NCBI RefSeq assembly: GCF_000313135.1 | Contig: NW_004457591.1 | Coordinates: 1-33,598 of the forward strand | DNA from: Acanthamoeba castellanii str. Neff | Lineage: Eukaryota > Discosea > Longamoebia > Acanthamoebidae | DNA: 33,598 bases | Direction of reading: 5' to 3' | Part shown: piece by piece, positions 11,089 through 20,753 of the stretch | Position numbering within the stretch: the first letter of the stretch is position 1 | Layout: each line of letters starts with the position of its first letter | The notes under the pieces: model-generated | What the model was told of the DNA's origin: nothing | Seen by the model: the letters and a program-made list of their open reading frames with translations, nothing else | Databases searched by the model: none | Program-made: the position numbers and the translations under genes

Positions 11089-11094
11089 AATAAA
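11089..11094 (+). terminator. Candidate polyadenylation signal of the hydrolase gene
   Basis: AATAAA about 52 bases after the hydrolase stop, inside an A/T-rich stretch, before the convergent secreted-protein gene begins. Confidence 0.35.
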
Positions 11095-11139
11095 TAAAAT
11101 AAAGGCACAAATAAAGAAAAGATCAAGTGGGGAGGATCA

Positions 11140-11821
11140 TCAGTTGGTCGCGTAGTCGAAGGAGAACAGGAAGCCCTTGCCGCCTTCGGCGTCGTAATCG
11201 CTGGAGGAATCGGTCGTGTTGCTGAAATGGTTGAGGCTGCTCATGTGTATGGGCGACGACCTGCCATTGGCATAGTCGACCTCAAACCAGGCGACGCCTG
11301 CCATTGCGTAGTTGATTATGACGCCTCTGGTTGATCTGCTCTCTGCTTTGAACAAATACCTGCGGTCGAAGTCATGAAGCTGTAGGCAACGTTCCACTTG
11401 TCGCTGGGCTGTACTCCCTGGGCGGGGCCAATGTGGCACACAACGCCTACCCAGCGAAATCCCCTTTTGAATAAATGATCATCCAAGAGCCAAACATCTG
11501 CATACCGGGTTCTAACTTACCTCCTGGGCCAAAGGCCTGAGGGAACGGAGTCAGCACGGAGGCCCCCGTCACGCTGAAACTGATCAGCTTCCACACGCCC
11601 TGCGCATCTGCTCGCAGCGTTCAGTGCCAATCCAACGAACTCGTGGATTAGAAGGGGTGGTACCCCTGTTGTTGATGATGAAGAGGGCCTCGGTGTAGGT
11701 CTGGTTGGTGCGGCCGTGGGTGAGCGGCTTCGGAGACAAGGGATGCCGTGGTGGTCGCAATGCAGAAGAGGAGCACTGCCGCAAGGGCAGCGCCGGCGCG
11801 AGCAGTACCGGTCGAGAGCAT
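11140..11821 (-). CDS. Small secreted protein of unknown family
   Basis: Proposed exons 11821..11738, 11700..11664, 11610..11521, 11446..11360 and 11297..11140 give 151 aa. The N-terminus MLSTGTARAGAALAAVLLFC followed by IATTTAS is a clear signal peptide. The mature part is compact and rich in aromatic and small residues (YTEALFIINN, GVWKLISFSVTG, PFPQAFGPG, VAWFEVDYANG) and suggests a beta-sandwich, perhaps a surface or carbohydrate-binding protein, but I cannot name the family. The reading frames of the signal peptide and the next exon differ, so an intron of only 37 nt (11737..11701) is needed, or a sequence error lies there. The 11663..11611 intron uses a GAG acceptor chosen for phase. 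It converges with the alpha/beta hydrolase gene; 102 bases separate the two stops. Confidence 0.6.
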
Positions 11822-12110
11822 TGTGGAGTGGTTGGTGGAAACGGGAAGTGAGAAGAAGTGAGAACTCAACAACCACAAGGCAGTGGTACTTCTTGTAGGG
11901 GCACGTAATTGATCGGCCGGCGTTCAGCGAAGGCAACCCCAATGTGGGCCACGAATCCAACCAGGTCTGTGATCAACGCCTGGAGGAGGCGATAGAGAAT
12001 CCCTCGGCTACCGAAAAACATCGGGTGTGGTGATCACTTTTCGATCCTTTGCACTTCCATTGGCTGGTCATTTAGGAGTTTTCGTGTGGGTTTTGCCTTA
12101 AATTGACAAA

Positions 12111-12482
12111 TTAATCCGCTTTCTCGAGGGAGAATGAGAGCTCTTCAAGAGCGGCGAGGGCCTGCTGGCCAGCGTGTCGGTGGAACCGAAGCACCGACGC
12201 CCCGACGGCCGACATCGTTTGCCGCAAGTCGCTGCCCAGCGCCTCTTCCGCGGCTGAAGCAGCCCGAAGCTTCGCGTGTGTAAGCCACTCGGGCTGCACC
12301 TGGCTGGCGATGGCCAGCGCCCAGGCCGCGTAGAACTGCACCTCCACGTGCGAGACGGCGCGCAACCGCGCGAGAAGCTCGGGAAAGAGGGAACCCGGCT
12401 GCTCGCCTGCCTCGGTCCCCGCAGCCGGCAAAACGCTGGCGAGAATGGCCACCGCCGCGAAGCGGGTGGCCAACTGTCGTAA

Positions 12483-12545
<63 letters not shown>

Positions 12546-15500
12546 GTGCGTGACGTGTCAGGAATGTGGGCATAAAACAACGCCATGCTACCAGTAAAAT
12601 TGCGCAGAGAAAAGTACCTTGACGTTGTCCGATTGCAAGAGCTGGGCAAACAGGGAGATGTCGTCTTCGGCCAGGGTTGGCTGCTGCCCGCCCCGGCGGC
12701 GGGCGCAATGGAACGCATTGGCCAGCGTCCAGCACAGCTCTGATATATAACCCGCGGGTTCAGTCCCACGTGCAGGTGCAGTATGTGCGCACACGTGTGC
12801 GGTGTGGCGTGTGCCTTTGTGTCGAGGGGCGAGAGTACCTTGGTGCGCGAGCGAATCCGAGTGCTGTCGCAGGAGGCTCATCACCCGAGAGGCGCCATCG
12901 AGGTCGAGCAGACAGCGACTCACCCTCTCTTCGTTGAATGTCAACGCAAACAAACACCTAGCACCATCGTTTAATTGCGTGAGTGTTGTGTGTCGTGTGT
13001 GTCGTGTGTGTCGTGTGTCGTGTGTCGTGTGTGTTGTGCGTGTCGTGTAGTGTACCTGGCGGCGAACCACTTTACGTTGGGCGATGACGAATTCTCGGTC
13101 AGCGCGAGCAGCTCCTTGACCGCCCATCCACTGATGCTGCTGTCGACGTAGTCGGACGTCAGTTGCATGGCTGCGTTGTGCTCCTCGACAGCACCCTCAG
13201 CACCACCGACTTCGGCCTCGGCCGGCGCCTCAAGAGGGGCGAGTTGGAGGAGCGCCTGTCTACACTCTTCACTCGCTTCAGTGACGCTCTGCAACAGCAC
13301 CAGCACCTGTACACCCGATAAGTAATTGTGAGTGCGTGCGTGCGTGTTGTGCGCGTCGTGCGTGCGTGCGTGCGGTGTAATAAGCGTACGCTTTCACACA
13401 TGTCGCCGCTGTGGCTGCCGGGATTCTCTGCTATCCACCTGAGCGCCAAATGACAGTGCGAGAGGTCGGCGATGGCTTCGCGGCATCGAGCATCGAAGTG
13501 CGCCAGCGCACAGAGCGCAGCCCCTGCAACCGACCGACATGCGACACGCGACCACACACGCGACCACACGACACATGACACACGCACGCCACAACATTAG
13601 ACATCGGGCATTCATGAGCTCAGTAAAGCTGTGAGGTACCAGCCGAGCTGTGCTTGGCGGAGACCACGGGCTCGCGATAGATCTCGAGGATTTGGTCTAC
13701 GTGCTTGCGGACCGCGACGAAGCCAGCCGTCGGTACGTCCAGACACTCCAAGTCGCCCGCTTCCACGCGTTCGGAGTTGAGAACAATGCTCCGCAACGCC
13801 AGCGCACTGCATCACACCACACGACACACGACACACGAGTAAGTAGGTGGAATAACGCACAATTTCAAGACGCGGACCTGTTAAGCTGGAGTACTGCCGA
13901 GTCTCCGTCGATGGCATTGTCCGCCGTGGTGGTGAGCTTGGCGACGAGAAGCTCGACCGCGTCGGTTGACGTCAGTTCTTGCGCGCCCTCGCGATCAGAC
14001 ACGGCTGTGTGTGTGTGTGTGTGGTGTGTGTGTGTGCGGTGTGTGTGTGTGTGGTCGTGAGCTAATCGCAGCAGCGCGGGCTGGGTGCTGGCCGTATACC
14101 GATGTTGCACATGACACCAGCCAGTTCCTGTTGCAGTGTAACGTGAAACGACGGACAGTCCCGGAACATGTTCACCGTCAACCGCACTCCGTCGGCCTCG
14201 CATATTTTCCTAATGCCGAGAGAGCTCTCAGGCCGCTGCATTCCCAGAAGAATTCAACGTGCGACGAAGGCGCACGACGCGAGTACCGCGAGGTCTGGTG
14301 GCACTGCTGCAGGTTGAGAAGCGTTCCTGCGGCGCTTCGGCGCACGTTGATGTTCGGACTGTCGAGTGCCTTGAGCAACGCAGGGATTGCGCCTGACCAA
14401 CCGATGCAGTTTTGCAATGTGATTAGATTAATGTCCAGCTCCACACAGCTATGCCAGAAGAAGAAGAAGAAGAACGAAGAAGAACGAAGAAGAAGAATAC
14501 CGTGATGGAGCAGAGAGTTGCCAGAGGAGAAGTCGTTGAAGGCCAGCGATTGACAGAGCGAGGCGGTGGCCAGCTGTGCCGCCAGGTCGGTCCCTTGCAG
14601 CAGCGCCAGCGTCTGCAATCGATCGGTTCAGTCTCGGGCGCTTGCTTCCACTGATAATGGGTGACGACGACGATGATGGGTGGCGGCACAGTTGGCCATG
14701 TGTGGGGGCTTACCATTTGGATTCCTTGGTGAGTGCGGAAGTAGGATCGAATGCGCGGTTGCTGCTTCGTCGCTCGACACGTGAGCACGTTGATGTAGTC
14801 CTGATGGCCACACCCCCACATCATACGGTGAGATCTGTCAACGGCATTCGGGGGGGGGGGGATGGTGACCGTACGATGCAAAGAGAGCGGATCTTGCCCT
14901 GACCGTAGCGCATTCCTGACATAAATATCTGTGTAAAGTCTTGTTATTATATATTACATATATTTTATTACATAAAATGTTCTGTTTTGCCTTCTTTTTC
15001 AGAAGGAAAGGAAGGGAGTGCCTTGAGTCTGTCGAGCTTTGTGGCGTTGTGTGGCAGCAGGACCAGCAAGCCAAATATCTTAACCACATTACCCTCCCTG
15101 CAACACGCACACGCACACGCACACGCACACGCACACGCACACGCACACGCACACGCACACGCACACGCACACGCACACGCACAAATGTTTACAGTGAGTC
15201 TGATTGCACAAAAACGAGGACCTGTGCGGTGCGAGTCGGTTGAACGAACCACAGCCATCCGAGTCGCCTGAGCTCACGCATGGGTATCAGCTCCTCCCAG
15301 CCCCAGGTGAGGGAATCGGCTTTGAACTGGATCTGGACTCGCCACCACCCCGTTGTGTTAGTTGCCACAGACCAATACTGCGCAGGCCACAAGTACCGTC
15401 AGTGGGAACCGTTCAATCGGGGCGTCATGGTTCGTGGGCTCCTGATCACGACCAGAAAGTGAGTGCACACGACACACGCACATGGGACACACGCACACGC

Positions 15501-16316
15501 ACACGCACACGCACACGCACACGCACACGCACACGCACGTGACACGACGAAGAGTGCGTGACGTACGAAACCCATGATGAAACCCACGTTGGGGTAAAAG
15601 ACGGCGGAGGAGGACGGCGTAGCTTGGGGGAGCTCCAGGAAGAAGGTGAGTTTGGAGTCCTCGCGGTCCTCGGCTTCCCTCCACACCTGCGCTAGTTGCA
15701 GTGTCACGCCGCCCACCTGGCGCACGCAACAACAACAATCCCCCCATTAGGCCAATTCATTCAACAAAATGTAGTGTGCCTGCAGTACCTGGACCTGGGG
15801 GTTGGGCGGCACGTCTTCGTCCAGCTGCAACCGGGCCACGTCGACTTCCTCTTGAAGGAGTCGCAGCTGTTGCAAGTAGTAAATAAAATAAGAAATAAAT
15901 AGAATAAAGTAAATATAACGCAGTTTCAAATTGATAGAGGCAGTACCCGGGCCAAGTTGTTACCATCCATGTACAGTTGCTTCCATCCTGTGAGTGGTGT
16001 GAGCCGCCTTGTTTGTTTGTAAAATAAAACAAAACAAAACAAAACAAAATAAAATAAACCAGTTGGCAGCACGAAAGAAGAGAAGAAGGAAGGAGATGGC
16101 ACCGAGGGGGTAGGCATCAGCTGGGAACGAGGGCTGCGGCACTCCATCAAGAGACATGGCTTGCACAATACGACGCCAGGCGGGCGAGACTCGTGCGATT
16201 CGGCACCACTGGCGGCATACCAGTTCACACGCCATAAGGGCCGGCGCATCGAGGAACGACACGATGTGGTCCACAACCTCCTCTGGCACCACCCTCAGCG
16301 TGTCCGGCCTGTCCAT
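12111..16316 (-). CDS. F-box/armadillo-repeat protein (19 exons)
   Basis: Exons 16316..16103, 15987..15947, 15866..15789, 15716..15567, 15441..15397, 15377..15193, 15097..14972, 14915..14870, 14800..14714, 14612..14501, 14392..14287, 14209..14100, 14004..13878, 13806..13640, 13523..13390, 13306..13056, 12957..12839, 12739..12618, 12473..12111 join in phase to 860 aa. Residues about 5-50 are an F-box (VPEEVVDHIVSFLDAPALMA, then CRQWCRIARVSPAWR), the part that binds SKP1 in an SCF ubiquitin ligase. A middle region (about 72-238: WKQLYMDGNN, VTLQLAQVW, WWRVQIQFKADSLTWGWEEL) looks like a beta domain. From about 240 to the end are armadillo-type helical repeats, clearest at HHGAIPALLKALDSPNINVRRS. 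The likely role is substrate recruitment for ubiquitylation; target unknown. Plant ARABIDILLO proteins combine F-box and ARM in a similar way. The junction at 15192..15098 is crucial: without it the frame stops at 15189. The exon 8 donor (GTCACC) is the weakest. Confidence 0.8.
12483..12545. repeat. (CGT)n microsatellite in F-box/ARM intron 18
   Basis: About 21 CGT units on the + strand, close to the acceptor of the last exon (12473). Confidence 0.95.
12978..13052. repeat. GTGTGTCGT-type repeat in F-box/ARM intron 16
   Basis: Imperfect GTGTCGTGTGT units fill the intron between exons ending 13056 and starting 12957. Confidence 0.85.
14457..14496. repeat. GAA-rich repeat in F-box/ARM intron 10
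   Basis: AGAAGAAGAAGAACGAAG-type repeat on the + strand (TTC on the sense strand), downstream of the exon 10 donor at 14500. Confidence 0.85.
15103..15181. repeat. (ACACGC)n hexamer array in F-box/ARM intron 6
   Basis: About 13 units on the + strand; the array fills nearly the whole intron and ends a few bases from the acceptor that joins the F-box half to the armadillo half. Confidence 0.95.
15490..15538. repeat. (ACACGC)n hexamer array in F-box/ARM intron 4
   Basis: A second array of the same hexamer, about 8 units, between exons ending 15567 and starting 15441. Confidence 0.95.
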
Positions 16317-16579
16317 GCTGCTGGTGAATAAAAATGAAATTTGAATATATTTCCTCACCTAATCACAATTTTCCAATTCTTTTCTCTTGTCACTCGCAGC
16401 GGATTGCGACACTGCCTTCTCGGTCAGCTACGAGTCAGCTTGTGCTGGTATATAACACCTTGCAGAGCCACTTCGACCACCCTTCGCTCTGTCCGTGACA
16501 TTCCGCCAGGGCATAGATCACGACCACTGGGTCTTGATGGCCGCCACCAACCTATAAAAAAAAGAGGAATTCACAAGTT

Positions 16580-18200
16580 TCACGATTGTGGCCGCCTGCT
16601 CGAACTCGACGATGATGAGGCTGCGGCGGGAGCGCCCTCGCCGGTAAGAAGGGAGAGCGGGTGAATGGTTCCGCCCTGCGCGACGTAGGCGAACCACTGC
16701 TGGGGCTCGCGGCCGCGCAGTGGGAGGCCGCTCTCGGGAGCCACGTCGTTGGCGCTGGCCCACACCGCGCCCACGGACTCGTAGTCGGGGATGGACTTGG
16801 GCAGCTGGTCCTCGTTGCGCGGGCGCCCGTAGAAGATGACCCGCATCCGTACGTACGGCGCATCTGCGCGTTGACGTTCGTCAGAGGTCAGTCTTGCGAT
16901 TACGCACATCTCACTGCTTGAGCTGTGTAATGTCAAGAAGGACTTACCTCTGGAGCTCCGCCGGGGCGCCCACTCCCAGCGCAGGATCCCGGTGAGCTCG
17001 ACGTCGATTCCCGCCTCCTCCTTGGTCTCGCGGATGGCCGCGGTCGTCAGATCCTCGCCTGTTTTATATTTAAAAAATGTAAAACATAAACATAAATAAA
17101 TCAAACTAAAAATCACATATTCAGCACAGTACCGGGATCGACACGCCCTCCGGGCAGCCAGAACCCAGAGTTGCAGAACTCCTGCACAAGCAGGAACCGG
17201 CCGTCGGACCGTTGGCACACGACCAATGCAAAGGCGTAGATTGCTGCGAAGGACACATGGAGAGTCAGAGAATTGGCGCAAGCAATGCAGGCGATACGAG
17301 TGAGCAGCGGGGGCGGTACTGGTGTCGGGAAAGTTCTCAGTGTGGGCGCCTGGCGGAGCGTGCGTGTTAAACAGGTGCACCGGGAAACGGTCATGAACTC
17401 TAGTGTGCGTGTCGTGTGTGTGTGTGTTGTGTGTGTTAAGTTCCACAACGTGATAAATTAGTCTGCGGTTCTGCACAAACGAAAGCCAGAGGAGCGAGGG
17501 GTACTTGGGCTTCTTGCCCTTCTTGGGCGAAGGGCATAGAGGACACACCGTCGGTACGTTGGGCTCGTTGACATGGTACAGCGGGTGATGCACCCACAGC
17601 TGATGGTGCGTGAGACCGTCCAGCCCACACGACGGGCACTCGTACACCTCGTCGTCGCCATCACCCATGATGGCAGTGGTGCCCTGGGCGGCGATGGTGG
17701 CCAGCACGGAGAGCAGGTCGGGCTCGGAGGCAGTCACCATGTTGGCGCCCTCCTGGAAGCACTTGAGCCGCGTGTGGGGTGACCCGCTGGCCGTCCAGCT
17801 CAGCACCGCCACGAAGATCCGCTTGTCTGCTACTCGCGCCGCCCGCACCAGCGGCAGGCCCCTAAAAGATGAAGGGAAAAGCCTGAGCTCGAGTCTCTAC
17901 ACGCCATTAAAAGATGGCAAGTAGAGGCAGGGGAGGGAACTGGTCTGAGGCGTCGGGCATGGAGCCCAGCTTGGTGACTACTACGTCGAAGGTGGGTCTC
18001 TGCTCGCTGTGGCTGGAACGCGGGGCGGCCAGTGCCTGCAAGGCACCGGCGAGGGCGGGGGTGTGGACAACCTCGAAGCCTGCCCCTGCGAAGGCGAGCG
18101 CCTGGTCCTTGACAGTCGCGCCCACCGCCATGTACAGCAACCTGGGCTTTCCTGCCCCCAAGCCATAGGTCACCAGCCCTTGCTCCATCTTTCTCTTCAC
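16580..18200 (-). CDS. Nudix hydrolase with Rossmann-like and zinc-finger-like N-terminal regions; apparent frameshift
   Basis: Exons: about 18200..17904, 17861..17505, 17399..17320, 17243..17133, 17058..16948, 16863..16580, about 412 aa. Exon 1 and the start of exon 2 read like one alpha/beta domain (LLYMAVGATVKDQALAFAGA, FDVVVTKLGS, RIFVAVLSW, NMVTASEPDLLSVLATI). Next come two Cys/His clusters, CPSCG...WVHHPLYH and CPLC...VHLFNTH, probably zinc-binding. The C-terminal half is a Nudix domain with a perfect Nudix box split by an intron (GGRVDPGEDLTTAAIRETKE, then EAGI), the Mg2+-binding site that cleaves nucleoside-diphosphate-linked substrates; the substrate is not readable. Odd: exon 1 hits TAA at 17909..17907 before its GTGTAG donor. 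One more T in the run there would restore frame and give the phase 2 needed by exon 2, so a homopolymer error or a real break is likely. All later junctions are in phase. Confidence 0.75.
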
Positions 18201-18337
18201 TTTTTATTTGGTTTAGCCGAACCGCCACGGTGCATTTCCTTTCATATTTTCTCAGTCATTTTCCCCAGAGCCCGGAAAGAAATTATAAAATAAACTGCCG
18301 GGCACGAAACAATTTAAATTGTTGTTGCCACGTCCAC
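18201..18337. promoter_or_regulatory. Short bidirectional promoter region
   Basis: Only 137 bases lie between the start codons of the Nudix gene (-) and the acyltransferase gene (+). A TATAAAATA box-like sequence at 18284-18292 is about 46 bases before the acyltransferase ATG. Box assignment is inference. Confidence 0.4.
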
Positions 18338-19764
18338 ATGCAAGCTGCTCAAGAAACTGGGGGCGAGATGGGCCAGGTCCGCCTGCTGCGGCCGCTGGGC
18401 TCTATGGAGCGCTACCAATTGTCCAAGCACCTCCGCCGATCGGCCGGCCCAGTAGTCGTAGCCGCCACCCTCAAGGGTCTACCCCACCGCTCCACCTCCG
18501 CCGGTGATCCGACCTCCGGCCCGGACCAGGCCGCCTACTGGCACCGCTGCCTGGGCGAGGGCCTGGCCAGTCTATGCGCCCGCCACCCGCAGCTGTCCCT
18601 CGTGGTGCTGGACTCGGCTGAGCCACCCCGCTGGGCCGGGCTCACCCAGGCCTTCCCCGTGGCCGACGTGGTCGCGTGCGATCTGGCAACCACGGCCCAC
18701 TGGGACCCGCGCGACCTGGCCCGCGCCCTCGAGGCCGAGCTGCAGCGCGACTTTGACCCGGCCGGGGCGGCGCGCGCTTCCAATTCTTCAGCTGAATCAG
18801 CCGACCGCGTGCGGTTGCCGCTGTGGCGTGTGCGTGTGCTGTGGCATCCGGATAGGCCCGACGAGTGCTGTCTGTGCTGGGTGTGGGACCATGCCCTGGC
18901 CGACGGCCTCAGCGGCAAGCAGCTCCTACGCAGCCTCGTCTCGCGACTGCGCCTGCCCGACGCGCCCACTGCTACCCCCGCTGTGGCCGAGATCCGCCCG
19001 TTCGACTTCGCAGCCGCCGACGACTACGAACTGCCGGCGCCCTACGACCAGCGACGGCCGCCATCGCCGTCNNNNNNNNNNNNNNNNNNNNNNNNNNNNN
19101 NNNNNNNNNNNNNNNNNNNNNNNNNNNNNNNNNNNNNNNNNNNNNNNNNNNNNNNNNNNNNNNNNNNNNNNNNNNNNNNNNNNNNNNNNNNNNNNNNNNN
19201 NNNNNNNNNNNNNNNNNNNNNNNNNNNNNNNTCTCCGCCCGCCGGTTCTGCGAGCCACCCGTTGACGCCGACGAAGTGGGCAACTTCATCGGCGGCGTCG
19301 AGACCTGGCTGCCGCTCGTCAGCGCCGCCGACCCCAGCGACGACGCTGACGAGTTCTGGGCAAACTGCGTGGCCTACGGTCGGCATCTGTCTGCCAACCT
19401 GCGCGAGGGCGCGGCGCTGCCCGGGCTGCTGGCCCATGTGGGCGAGTGGCCAGCGGCCTGGGAGCGGCTGTGGCGCGCCAAGGGCGACGGCAACGCGGCC
19501 ACCATGCGCCGCACGGGGTCGTTCGAGCTGAGCGACCTCGGCACGTGGGACGAAGACGACAGCGGCGGCGAGTGGCGCGTGGCGGCGGTGACCTTCGGCC
19601 AGAGCGTGCATGTGAACGGTGAGGCGCTCCTGTGCAGCGTGGCGGGCTGCGTGGAGGGAGGGCTGCGGGTGATGGTGGCGTGGCAGGATGACACCCTCGC
19701 TGAAGCAGCCGTCCAGCGCTTTTTGAGCAAGCTTGGGGTGGTGCTCACGCGCCTTGTCTCTTGA
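18338..19764 (+). CDS. Alcohol acetyltransferase / condensation-domain-like acyltransferase, interrupted by assembly gap
   Basis: The first 244 codons run without intron to the gap at 19072; the last 176 codons and stop run from 19234. The start RPLGSMERYQ is typical of the fungal alcohol-acetyltransferase family and its relatives. The active-site motif appears as DHALADG, with His185, Asp189 and Gly190, equal to HHxxxDG of the BAHD/condensation/AATase superfamily; that His is the general base for acyl transfer from a thioester to an alcohol or amine. Product unknown. The two halves are in different frames with the 160 N shown; if no intron is hidden, the true gap length must be 2 modulo 3. 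A start at Met 18368 is also possible. No intron is visible over about 1.27 kb of known sequence, whereas neighbours have one about every 150 bases, which could mean recent acquisition or retroposition. Confidence 0.75.
19072..19231. other. Assembly gap (160 N)
   Basis: Run of N within the acyltransferase gene. Frame analysis of the flanks shows that the given length cannot be exact unless an intron lies inside. Confidence 0.99.
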
Positions 19765-20248
19765 CATTGGTTGTTGATAACATTTATACACTCGCAGTCT
19801 TGGGGCCATGGTGTGCGGCCAGCTCCAACCTGGTTAATTCCTGCTCATACTGCATCTGTGAACACTGCCCCAGAGTCACTTAAAACCATGATTGCCTGGC
19901 ATGTGATGCCTTTTGTATGTGTTAATTAAGGCTGAACACGTGGAGTGCCTTGGTGATGACCCCTTCACCAAACACATGGGGTTGACTTTGGCCACTCTAT
20001 GTTGATATAGTAAACTCATACTTGTTGTGCAGACCAGGTACTGCAGGCAACATGGATTCTGTTTGCTCAAGAAAATACCATTTCTTTCACCAAGCAATGC
20101 ATCCACACGAGATTTCGCGTGTTGCTTGGTGCTGTTCCCCCGACATCAGCGTGGCGCACCCAGCCAGGCCCAAGCAGACCCAGGCACAGAGCCCAGTCTC
20201 ACTAAACTTCAACACACCAGCCCACAACAGCCCACAACAGACTTCGAT
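19765..20248. other. Intergenic, no gene seen
   Basis: 3' flank of the acyltransferase and 5' flank of the small membrane protein. A CACGTG (E-box-like) lies at about 19937-19942. The frame of the downstream gene extends open to 20027 but its upstream codons look non-coding. No RNA gene recognised. Confidence 0.4.
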
Positions 20249-20548
20249 ATGTTGGAATATGTGGTTCCCCTGGGCTTGCTGGCGATCGCTGTGCTGATAC
20301 TGTACAAGGTGCTGCTGCCCCAGCCTGGTGGCGCGGGCTTGCAGAGCAGAGCGAGTGCAGAGGAGGTGGAGCGAGAGCGGGCCAACGCAGCGGTGGACAC
20401 CATCAAGAAGCGGATGAACGAGTTTGTGGAGGCCAGGAACAGGGAAGCGGACGAGGTCATGGTGCCCGGGGGCGAGGAGAGCCTCGAGAGGAAGCTCAAC
20501 GACAGCGAAGAGCTGAGCGACGAGGAGCTGCTCAAGACTGTGGGATAG
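20249..20548 (+). CDS. Small single-pass membrane protein, orphan
   Basis: A 99-residue intact frame. Residues about 4-24 (YVVPLGLLAIAVLILYKVLL) form one membrane helix at the N-terminus; the remainder is charged and probably helical (EEVERERANAAVDTIKKRMN, EARNREADEV), ending in an acidic tail. This looks like a signal-anchored protein with a cytosolic coiled coil. I do not recognise the family. The ATG was chosen because it directly precedes the hydrophobic helix; the open frame upstream has poor coding character. It has no intron. It converges with the OS-9-like gene, 205 bases apart. Confidence 0.6.
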   Translation: MLEYVVPLGLLAIAVLILYKVLLPQPGGAGLQSRASAEEVERERANAAVDTIKKRMNEFVEARNREADEVMVPGGEESLERKLNDSEELSDEELLKTVG

Positions 20549-20753
20549 CCCCCGCACCCAGGACAAAGAACGAAAGAGAAAAGAAAACGAAATGTGAAAG
20601 AATGAAGCGACAAGGGGGGGCTTGCAAGAATACAAGAGGAGAAGATTACAAAGTGTATCAAGTCATGATGTGTCTTGCATTGAGGCACACGCTGCGTTTG
20701 TACAAAGCTAACCAAGCGTCCTGGGGAGAGTAAGTGGTGAGACACGAAACGCC

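Noticed and set aside
11140..11821. Assignment of the secreted orphan to carbohydrate-binding family CBM49
   Set aside because: The YTEALFIINN segment is suggestive, but the remaining aromatic and cysteine pattern does not match what I know of that family.
14838..15277. Open frames coding Arg-Val, Thr-Arg or Cys-Ala dipeptide repeats
   Set aside because: They are translations of the intronic ACACGC hexamer array in all frames.
15103..15538. Spaced repeat arrays that might suggest a CRISPR-like or satellite element
   Set aside because: They are uninterrupted hexamer microsatellites inside introns, with no spacers and no associated genes.
15189..16316. Separate short F-box gene ending at 15189, with an armadillo gene starting downstream
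   Set aside because: The armadillo half lacks a usable start codon, and the 15192..15098 intron joins both halves in phase.
19042..19809. Minus-strand frame crossing the N gap
   Set aside because: It is an antisense shadow of the acyltransferase, extended artificially by the N run.
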